NCBI RefSeq assembly: GCF_023078495.1
Contig: NZ_CP095742.1
Location: forward strand, 4,233,501-4,297,500
Length of the DNA: 64,000 bases
Reading direction: 5' to 3'
From: Luteibacter aegosomatissinici
GTDB lineage: Bacteria > Pseudomonadota > Gammaproteobacteria > Xanthomonadales > Rhodanobacteraceae
Shown here in pieces: positions 52,969 through 64,000 of this stretch. Every line of letters starts with the position of its first letter. Within the stretch, counting starts at the first letter, position 1. The notes below the pieces were generated by a model. It saw only the letters and a list, made by a program, of their open reading frames with translations. It made no database searches and was not told the DNA's origin. A program made the translations under genes and the position numbers.

Positions 52969-53984
52969 GGCGTGCTCCCGGTGGCGCTGGTGGAAGCGCG
53001 CGCGGGCGCGCCGCTGGCCGTGGGTGCGGTGACCTTGGGCAGCGTCGGGTTAGGTACGGGCGTGCTCGGCGGTGCGTTCGGGTCCGGGGCCATGTCGGCC
53101 GGCGGACCGGCATTGGGCGCCAGTTCGGGCGGGCCGGCCGGTTCGGCCAGATCGTGCAGGAGCAGGACGTCTTCGCTGCGATCCAGATCGGCGGCCGGCA
53201 TGGCGTTCGCTGAGAGGAACGTGCCCGACGCGGTCTGGCCCACGTCGCGGATGGTGCCCACCGGGAAGCCGGTCGGGAAACGGCCGCCCAGGCCGGAGGT
53301 CACCAGCTTGTCGCCGGCCTGTACATCGGCCGAGACCGGGATGTTGGGCAAGGTGAGCATGTCGCCGCCGCGCGAGCCGTAAGCCACGGTACGCAGGCCG
53401 GTGCGCTCGATGGTCACCGGAATGGCGTGGTTGGGGTCGGTGATCAGCATGGCGACCGAGGTGGTCGGCATCACTTCAATGATCTGGCCCATGACGCCGC
53501 GCGCATCGATCACCACCTGCCCCGGCTTCACCTGGTCGCGCGCGCCCACGTTCAGCGTGATGCGGTGGCGGAACGCGCCCAGGTCCACGCCGATCAGGCG
53601 GGCCAGCTGCACGTTGAGCGAGAGGCTGTGCTGGGTATCGAGCAGTTCCTTCAGGCGCTGGTTCTGCTCGGCCACGGACGCCATGCGGTTGAGCTTGGCA
53701 TTGGCCAGCAGCAGGTCCTCGCGCAGGCGCTGGTTGGCCTCGGTGAGGCGCTGGCGATCGGCGAACGCCACCGTCGCCGCCTGGAAACCCTGCGACGGCA
53801 GGCCAGCGATGCGATACACCGGCTCGACGATGATGGAGAGGCCGTAGCGCACATTGGCCAGCCACCCGCCGCGATGGTCGAGGACCATCAGCACGCAGGC
53901 GAGCGCGAGGTACACGATAAGCCGCAGGGTGCCCGCCACGCCGGGCGAGAACAACGGCGACTTATCGTCGCGATTAAGGGCCAT
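52965..53984 (-). CDS. mreC: Rod shape-determining protein MreC
   Basis: 339 residues. One N-terminal membrane segment (LIVYLALACVLMVLDHRGG), a coiled coil (EANQRLREDLLLANAKLNRM, then NQRLKELLDTQ), two beta domains (LARLIGVDLGAFRHRITLNV, then DARGVMGQIIEV) and a Pro/Ala-rich tail of about 60 residues. Periplasmic scaffold that binds PBP2. The tail is longer than in E. coli. Follows mreB by 38 bases. Confidence 0.94.
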   Translation of the reverse strand: MALNRDDKSPLFSPGVAGTLRLIVYLALACVLMVLDHRGGWLANVRYGLSIIVEPVYRIAGLPSQGFQAATVAFADRQRLTEANQRLREDLLLANAKLNRMASVAEQNQRLKELLDTQHSLSLNVQLARLIGVDLGAFRHRITLNVGARDQVKPGQVVIDARGVMGQIIEVMPTTSVAMLITDPNHAIPVTIERTGLRTVAYGSRGGDMLTLPNIPVSADVQAGDKLVTSGLGGRFPTGFPVGTIRDVGQTASGTFLSANAMPAADLDRSEDVLLLHDLAEPAGPPELAPNAGPPADMAPDPNAPPSTPVPNPTLPKVTAPTASGAPARASTSATGSTP

Positions 53985-54022
53985 GGATTAGCGCGCCCAG
54001 GCCGACGCGGCGCGCGCGTCCA

Positions 54023-55426
<1,404 letters not shown>

Positions 55427-55452
55427 CTATTTTCTTCAGGGTTGCTTACACG

Positions 55453-56388
55453 ATGACTGCCGTAATCTGCGGATCGCTCGCCTATGACACCATCATGGTG
55501 TTCCAGGACCAGTTCAAGAACCACATCATTCCGGATCAGGTGCACATCCTGAATGTGTCGTTCCTGGTGCCGGCCATGCGCCGCGAGTTCGGCGGTTGCG
55601 CCGGCAACATCGCCTACAACCTGAAGCTGCTCGGCGGCGAGCCGATGCCGGTCGCGACGGTGGGCCAGGATTTCGCCCCGTACCGCGCGCACATGGAAAA
55701 GCACGGCATTCGCCTGGATGGCGTGCGCCAGTACGACGACATGTTCACCCCGCAGTGCTTCATCACCACCGACCTGGATAACAACCAGATCACGGCGTTC
55801 CACCCGGGTGCCATGTCGAACGCGCACGACAACCACGTGCGCGATATCCCGAATTACGAGTTCGGCATCGTCGCGCCGGATGGCCGCGAAGCCATGCTGC
55901 AGCACGTGGATGAATTCGCAGCGCGCGGCGTGCCCTTCATCTTCGATCCGGGCCAGGCCATGCCGCTGTTCAACGGCGAAGAGTTCCGCTCGATGATCGA
56001 GAAGGCGACCTACGTCATCGTCAACGACTACGAGTCGCAGCTGCTGCAGCAGCGCACCGGTTGGAACGCGGAAGAGATCGCCTCGAAGGTGAAGGCGTAC
56101 ATCGTGACGCTTGGCCCGCGCGGCTCGCTCATCTACGCCGATGGCAGCACGATCGAGATCCCGCCGGCCCGCGAGCGCCAGGTCGTCGATCCGACCGGTT
56201 GCGGCGATGCGTATCGCGCCGGCCTCATCTTCGGCATCATGAAGAACTACGACTGGGCCACCGTGGGCCGCATGGCATCGCTGATGGGTGCGTTGAAGGT
56301 CGAGCACCCGGGCACGCAGAACCAGTTCTTCACTTACGACCAGTTCGTCGCTGAATTTGAAGATCAGTTCGGTTACAAGCTGGGCTGA
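55453..56388 (+). CDS. PfkB-family carbohydrate/nucleoside kinase
   Basis: Cytosolic kinase of 311 residues. It begins with MTAVICGSLAYDTIMVF and FGGCAGNIAYNLKLLGGE (the two-glycine substrate loop). It has the ADP-binding DPTGCGDAYRAGLI motif with catalytic Asp and an anion hole. The NQITAFHPGAM segment resembles adenosine-kinase-like members. Adenosine, a ribose derivative or another sugar could be the substrate. Start at ATG 55453. Ends just before a terminator. Confidence 0.88.
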   Translation: MTAVICGSLAYDTIMVFQDQFKNHIIPDQVHILNVSFLVPAMRREFGGCAGNIAYNLKLLGGEPMPVATVGQDFAPYRAHMEKHGIRLDGVRQYDDMFTPQCFITTDLDNNQITAFHPGAMSNAHDNHVRDIPNYEFGIVAPDGREAMLQHVDEFAARGVPFIFDPGQAMPLFNGEEFRSMIEKATYVIVNDYESQLLQQRTGWNAEEIASKVKAYIVTLGPRGSLIYADGSTIEIPPARERQVVDPTGCGDAYRAGLIFGIMKNYDWATVGRMASLMGALKVEHPGTQNQFFTYDQFVAEFEDQFGYKLG

Positions 56389-56395
56389 TAAGCCT

Positions 56396-56437
56396 TAAAA
56401 AAAGGGGGCGGCGCAGCAATGCGCCGCCCCCTTTTTT
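56396..56437. terminator. Strong bidirectional terminator
   Basis: GGGGGCGGCGCA pairs with TGCGCCGCCCCC around a short loop, with A-rich sequence before and CTTTTTTG after. It ends the PfkB gene transcript on the plus strand; the minus-strand reading has a matching T run. Confidence 0.88.
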
Positions 56438-56471
56438 GTGCCCGCCGTTTGCCGTGGCGACATGCCCCCCG

Positions 56472-56536
56472 GTAGGAGCGCGCTTGCGCGCGATGGGGTT
56501 TGCGGTAACCCACATCGCGCGCAAGCGCGCTTCTAC
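56472..56536. repeat. Short-form REP doublet
   Basis: Two inverted short REPs (GCGCGCTTGCGCGC and its complement) between the PfkB terminator and the glpK stop codon, so it may also mark the end of the glp transcript. Confidence 0.9.
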
Positions 56537-56551
56537 AGGAATCGGCGATTC

Positions 56552-58069
<1,518 letters not shown>

Positions 58070-58906
58070 TTAACGGGTGGGGTTGGAAGAATTGCGGTTC
58101 GCCGCCTGGCGCGCCTCTTCGAGCGCACGCTGGCGGGCCGGCAGGAACGGATGCACAAGCAGCTGGTACGCGCCACCGCCGACGACACCGCCGATCAGCG
58201 GGCCGACGATGGGCACCCACCAGTAGTTATCCGGTGAAGGCAGCGCCGAAGGACCCCAGCCGGCGAAGTAAGCGAACAGGCGCGGGCCGAAATCACGGGC
58301 CGGGTTGATCGCCCAGGCTTCGAGGTAACCCATGGAGGCACCGATCGTGGCGACCAGCAGGCCGATGATCAGCGCGCCGCTGTTGGCGCCCGGCGCGGTC
58401 TCGTTGTACTGCTCGGTGATGGCGAAGATGCCGAACAGCAGGAAGGCGGTCAGGATGATCTGATCGGACAACGCGTGCATCGGGGTGATCGCCAGGCCCG
58501 GGTGGGTGAAGAACACACCGGCCGCGCCGCCTGCCTCGCGAGTGAGGTTGTGCGTTTCGTTGAAGTGATCGATGACCGGCCCGAACAGGGCGTACACGAT
58601 GGCCGCGCCGAGGAACGCGCCAATCACCTGGGCGATCCAGTACGGCACCACTTTCTTCCACGAGAAGTCGCGGAAGATGGCCAGGGCCAGTGTTACCGCG
58701 GGGTTCGCATGGGTACCGGAAACCGAGGCGGTCGCGTAGATCGCAATGGTGACGGCCAGGCCCCACGCGATACACACACCCCAATACGCGTTGAGGTAGG
58801 GACTGGGATCGTAGAGCACGTACATGCACGCTACGGAATCGCCGAACGCGATGATGATGAACATCGCGAGGGCTTCTGATATCAGTTCGCCGATCTGTTG
58901 CCGCAT
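58070..58906 (-). CDS. glpF: Glycerol uptake facilitator (aquaglyceroporin)
   Basis: Six-helix channel for glycerol. 278 residues from ATG 58906 (GGAG nine bases upstream; ATG 58930 less likely). The two NPA motifs are THANPAVTLAL and AINPARDFGPRLF; the second carries the D-F-G-P-R stretch of glycerol-type channels. It follows glpD by 45 bases. Confidence 0.95.
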   Translation of the reverse strand: MRQQIGELISEALAMFIIIAFGDSVACMYVLYDPSPYLNAYWGVCIAWGLAVTIAIYATASVSGTHANPAVTLALAIFRDFSWKKVVPYWIAQVIGAFLGAAIVYALFGPVIDHFNETHNLTREAGGAAGVFFTHPGLAITPMHALSDQIILTAFLLFGIFAITEQYNETAPGANSGALIIGLLVATIGASMGYLEAWAINPARDFGPRLFAYFAGWGPSALPSPDNYWWVPIVGPLIGGVVGGGAYQLLVHPFLPARQRALEEARQAANRNSSNPTR

Positions 58907-58951
58907 GATCCGTCTCTCCATCGGTTTCATGGTGCGTAGCGCCCGGGGGCG

Positions 58952-60466
58952 TTACGGGGTGGTGGTTGGCCCTTGCGGGACCCGTTGTTTGAGGTAGTCA
59001 GTAAGGCGGCGCACATCGTCGGCGCTCACGCGCAGGCCGATCTTGCTACGCCGCCAGAGGATATCCTCGGCTTCCGTGGCCCACTCGTGACGTACGAGGT
59101 AATCCACTTCGGCCTGGTAAAGGTCGGAACCGAAATGCGTGCCCAGTGCTTCAAGCCCATTCGCTTCGCCGAGCAGATCGCGTGCGCGGGTGCCGTACAT
59201 GTGGGTCAGGCGCCAGGCGAAGGTTTCCGGCAGCCAGGGGCGCGATGAACGGATATCGTCAGTGAGCGCATCGATATCGCGCTCACCGCCACCAGGAAGC
59301 GGCCGGGCATCGGCCGTCCAGGCGGGCTTGTCGTTCCCGAGCAACGGGGCCAGCTTGTCGATCGCCTCTTCGGACAGCTTGCGGAACGTGGTGAGCTTGC
59401 CACCGAAGACGTTCAACAAGGGTGCGCCACCGGTCTGGTCGATATCGAGCAGGTAATCGCGCGTGACTTCCGAGGCGCTGCCCGCTTCATCCTGCAGGAG
59501 CGGGCGCACACCGCTGTAGCTCCAGACGACGTCGGCCGGGGTGAGCTGCTTCTTGAAGTAACGGTTGGCCGCCTCGCACAGGTATTGGGTTTCCTCGGCA
59601 TCGATGACCGGGTGCGAGGGATCGGCCTTGTATTCGATATCGGTGGTGCCGATCAGGGTGAAGTCGCGCTCGTAGGGGATGGCGAACACGATGCGGCGAT
59701 CAGGCTGCTGGAAGATGTACGCGTAGCGGTGATCGAAGATCTTCGGCACCACGATGTGGCTGCCCTTGATCAGGCGCAGGGTGTGGCTGTGCTTCACGTG
59801 CGCGACGTCATCGAGGAAGCTCGCGGCCCAGGGGCCTGCGGCGTTCACCAGCGCGCGTGCGCGAACGAAGTGGCGGGTACCGTCGCGCTTCTCAAGCTCG
59901 GCGACCCAGCTGTCGCCATCCCGCCGTGCGCTGACGCACTTGGTGTGCGTTTCGATCTTCGCGCCGCGGTGCACGGCATCCATGGCATTGAGCACCACCA
60001 GGCGCGCGTCCTGCACCCAGGCATCGGAGTAGACGAAGCCCTGGGTGAACTCACTGCGCAGCGGTTCGCCGGTGACATGCTTGCCGAAGCGTACGCGGCG
60101 CGAACCTGGCAGGGTACGGCGGCCCCGACCGAGGTGATCGTAGAGGAACAGGCCGATGCGGATCATCCACGCGGGGCGCAGATGCGGCTGGTGCGGCAAG
60201 ACAAAACGCAGCGGCCAGATGATGTGTGGCGCGGCGCGTAGCAGCACTTCGCGCTCGGCGAGTGCTTTGCCTACCAGCGCAAACTCAAACTGTTCGAGAT
60301 AGCGAAGGCCACCGTGGATCAGTTTGGTGGCGGCACTGGATGTATGGGATGCGAGGTCATCGCGCTCGCACAGCCATACCGAAAGGCCACGTCCTACTGC
60401 GTCGCGGGCAATGCCCACGCCGTTCACGCCACCACCAATCACCAGGACATCGACCTGCTCAACCAT
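58952..60466 (-). CDS. glpD: Aerobic glycerol-3-phosphate dehydrogenase
   Basis: Membrane-associated flavoenzyme that oxidises glycerol 3-phosphate to dihydroxyacetone phosphate and passes electrons to quinone. 504 residues from ATG 60466 (GGAG six bases upstream; GTG 60469 is the longer option). FAD motif VLVIGGGVNGVGIARDAVGR; TSSAATKLIHGGLRYLEQ; FGGKLTTFRKLSEEAI near the C-terminal part. First gene of the glpD-glpF-glpK unit, downstream of candidate GlpR sites. Confidence 0.96.
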   Translation of the reverse strand: MVEQVDVLVIGGGVNGVGIARDAVGRGLSVWLCERDDLASHTSSAATKLIHGGLRYLEQFEFALVGKALAEREVLLRAAPHIIWPLRFVLPHQPHLRPAWMIRIGLFLYDHLGRGRRTLPGSRRVRFGKHVTGEPLRSEFTQGFVYSDAWVQDARLVVLNAMDAVHRGAKIETHTKCVSARRDGDSWVAELEKRDGTRHFVRARALVNAAGPWAASFLDDVAHVKHSHTLRLIKGSHIVVPKIFDHRYAYIFQQPDRRIVFAIPYERDFTLIGTTDIEYKADPSHPVIDAEETQYLCEAANRYFKKQLTPADVVWSYSGVRPLLQDEAGSASEVTRDYLLDIDQTGGAPLLNVFGGKLTTFRKLSEEAIDKLAPLLGNDKPAWTADARPLPGGGERDIDALTDDIRSSRPWLPETFAWRLTHMYGTRARDLLGEANGLEALGTHFGSDLYQAEVDYLVRHEWATEAEDILWRRSKIGLRVSADDVRRLTDYLKQRVPQGPTTTP

Positions 60467-60526
60467 CACACGCTCCGCTCGGTAGGGGCGAAGGTGGCTG
60501 CACGAGGAAAAACCCTACGCTCGGGT

Positions 60527-60636
60527 ACGTTCGTTTTTACGATTTTCAGCGGCATCCTTGCGCGATAACGAACATTTCACACTGCGTGTCACGCTTCGCT
60601 GGCGTCAAAGGAGCATATTCGAACACAAACGAACAT
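60527..60636 (-). promoter_or_regulatory. Candidate GlpR binding sites upstream of glpD
   Basis: Three AT-rich elements in the glpR-glpD gap resemble the E. coli GlpR site ATGTTCGATAACGAACAT: ACGTTCGTTTTTACG at 60527, TTGCGCGATAACGAACAT at 60558-60575 (right half exact), and ATATTCG with CGAACAT spaced by eight bases at 60615-60636. The middle one is the best. Confidence 0.55.
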
Positions 60637-60669
60637 CGCACGCTGCAATGCAGCGTAAATAGGGATGGA

Positions 60670-61443
60670 TTACTCAGCGATGTGCAGCTGGGTGCCTGAG
60701 GCGGCCAGCACGGGCATCAGCTCGTCGGGTGGCTGCTTGTCGGTGTACCAGGCATCGACACGGGAGAAATCGCCCAGGCGGACCATGGCGTTACGCCCGA
60801 TCTTGGTGTGGTCCGCGCCCAGGATGACCTGGCGGGAATGATCGATGATGGTCTGGGCGACACGGACTTCGTGGAAATCGAAGTCGAGCAAGGTGCCGTC
60901 GAGCTCGATGCCGGAGATACCGATGATGCCGTAGTCCACCTTGAACTGGCGGATGAGCTCGATCGTGGCTTCGCCGGTCACGCCATGGTCGCGACCGCGC
61001 ACCACCCCGCCGGCGACGATGACCTCGAAGGTCGGGTTGTCGCTGAGCAGGATGGCGATATTGAGGTTGTTGGTAATGACGCGAAGGTTGCGGTGCTCGA
61101 GCAATGCCCGGCCCACGCCCTCGTTGGTCGTGCCCAGATTGATGAAGAGCGACGAGCCATCGGGGATGTGCCGCGCGATCGCCTGGGCGATCCGGTTCTT
61201 CTCCGCGGCCTGCAGGGTCTGGCGCGCGGCGTACGCCACGTTCTCAATGCTTGAGGGTGCACTGACGCCGCCGTGGTAACGGCGGATGAGGCCGCCATCG
61301 GCAAGCAGGTTGAGATCGCGGCGAATGGTCTGCGGCGCCACGTCGAAGTGCGTGGCCAGCTCATCGACGGCCACGAAGCCTTCGCGCTGGACGATCGCGA
61401 TGAGTTCTTCCTGGCGGCGGTTGAGGCGGAGATCCGTTGTCAT
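60670..61443 (-). CDS. glpR: DeoR-family glycerol-3-phosphate regulon repressor
   Basis: 257 residues from ATG 61443 (MTTDLRLNRRQEELIAIV). DeoR-type helix-turn-helix (VDELATHFDVAPQTIRRDLN, then LADGGLIRRYHGG) and a sugar-phosphate-sensing domain (LFINLGTTNEGVGRALL, ITNNLNIAILLSD, DYGIIGISGIELDGTLLDFD). Position just upstream of glpD, the operator candidates between, and the marks together support GlpR. No ribosome site is evident. Confidence 0.93.
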   Translation of the reverse strand: MTTDLRLNRRQEELIAIVQREGFVAVDELATHFDVAPQTIRRDLNLLADGGLIRRYHGGVSAPSSIENVAYAARQTLQAAEKNRIAQAIARHIPDGSSLFINLGTTNEGVGRALLEHRNLRVITNNLNIAILLSDNPTFEVIVAGGVVRGRDHGVTGEATIELIRQFKVDYGIIGISGIELDGTLLDFDFHEVRVAQTIIDHSRQVILGADHTKIGRNAMVRLGDFSRVDAWYTDKQPPDELMPVLAASGTQLHIAE

Positions 61444-61522
61444 AAACGTAAGAGTAGCCCAGCCGCACGCTGTCTTGAACCAAACCGCCCACCAACCGTC
61501 GACCAAACCCCGCAACCGCGGT

Positions 61523-61609
61523 GTAGGAGCGCACCCTGTGCGCGACAGGGAGTCGCGGGGGGATGGGGGGTTTGGGCGAGGAGATGTCGCCCACAGGGTG
61601 GGCTCCTAC
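61523..61609. repeat. REP doublet upstream of glpR
   Basis: Left arm with variants (GTAGGAGCGCACCCTGTGCG), right arm of standard long form. It sits between glpR and the rRNA terminators. Confidence 0.88.
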
Positions 61610-61637
61610 AGGAGCGGTTGGGTAAATTGCGGGCAAG

Positions 61638-61705
61638 AAAAAACCCGGCCTCATTGAGACCGGGTTTTACAAAAGACGAAGGCCTCCCCGGTTGGGGAGG
61701 CCTTC
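61638..61705 (-). terminator. Two consecutive terminators of the rRNA operon
   Basis: Reading the minus strand, GAAGGCCTCCCC with GGGGAGGCCTTC (61678-61705, GGTT loop) comes first. AAACCCGG with CCGGGTTT (61641-61667) comes second and is followed by a T-rich run. Double hairpins are common after rRNA genes. Confidence 0.9.
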
Positions 61706-61717
61706 TAGGATAAAGCC

Positions 61718-61831
61718 CCTGGCGGTGACCTACTCTTGCATGGCTTGAGCCACACTACCATCGGCGCATGCGCGTTTCACTTCTGAGTTCGGGATGGGAT
61801 CAGGTGGGACCACGCCGCTATAGCCGCCAGG
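61718..61831 (-). rRNA. rrf: 5S ribosomal RNA
   Basis: About 114 bases. The ends pair (CCTGGCGG with CCGCCAGG), and the interior has the 5S hallmarks CCCATCCCGAACTCAGAAG, GTGAAACG and GGTAGTGTGG on the minus strand. It follows the 23S gene by about 120 bases. Confidence 0.96.
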
Positions 61832-61954
61832 GAAGGGGTGGGAGCAGCGCCTTGAGCGCCGGCTCCACAGAGGGTGTAAACGAGTGACAAGCGTCCGGGT
61901 TTGATTCGGATCGAGCTTATAAGAGTTAAGACGGTGAAGCGTCTTGGGGTTATA

Positions 61955-64000
<2,046 letters not shown>

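Noticed and set aside
61832..61954. tRNA in the 5S-23S spacer
   Set aside because: No cloverleaf-compatible sequence or T-loop motif could be found.

Overview
The window reads as one stretch of a GC-rich gammaproteobacterial chromosome. It is most likely from the Xanthomonadales, in the Luteibacter/Dyella/Rhodanobacter group. That placement is an inference from three things: the lipA-lipB-ybeD-dacA-rlpA-mltB-rodA-mrdA-mreDCB order, a PdsS/PdsR-type two-component pair, and very many RAYT-type REP palindromes. The 16S gene is not in the window; a partial 23S gene and a 5S gene lie at the right edge.

0-6.7 kb: the 5' part of a B12-dependent ribonucleotide reductase (nrdJ, minus) with a candidate NrdR box pair. 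Then on the plus strand come an HtrA/Deg protease, a PstS-like binding protein with a LysM tail, a HAD hydrolase and an M17 aminopeptidase. 6.9-14.8 kb: small secreted or hypothetical genes, including a three-gene block with an Imm21-type immunity gene, a DUF4019 protein, a coupled pair of exported proteins, and trpE. 14.8-26 kb: an accessory-looking block. It holds a 1,550-residue Sec-exported Rhs protein whose last 161 residues look like an L,D-transpeptidase/Tlde1-like (DUF2778) peptidoglycan enzyme, two following membrane or anchored proteins that are immunity candidates, a PdsS/PdsR-like sensor-regulator pair, and three tandem Sel1-like secreted paralogues. 26-35.7 kb: rpe, djlA, cytochrome c, purC, membrane proteins, a GH50-like glycoside hydrolase, an APC permease, and a REP-associated tyrosine transposase (RAYT).

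35.8-55 kb: a long minus-strand housekeeping stretch. It starts with lpdA and aceF (pyruvate dehydrogenase E3/E2), then mscS and prc, then lipA-lipB (which make the lipoyl cofactor carried by AceF and LpdA), then the elongation and cell-wall operon mreB-mreC-mreD-mrdA-rodA-mltB-rlpA-dacA-ybeD, many of whose genes overlap by 1-4 bases. 55.4-61.5 kb: a PfkB-family kinase, then glpK-glpF-glpD-glpR with candidate GlpR sites. 61.6-64 kb: the end of an rRNA operon (23S 3' part, 5S, two terminators), all minus strand.

Most intergenic gaps are occupied by two REP families: a long form with a CCCACCCTGTGG head and a short form with a GCGCGCTTGCGCGC head. Several REPs touch genes: one supplies a stop codon, one lies inside the predicted signal-peptide coding region of rlpA, and one sits in an 88-bp tandem duplication that carries the end of a gene. 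The observations most worth following up are the Rhs/peptidoglycan-toxin locus, the Imm21 block, the REP insertion in rlpA, and the PdsSR-Sel1 cluster.
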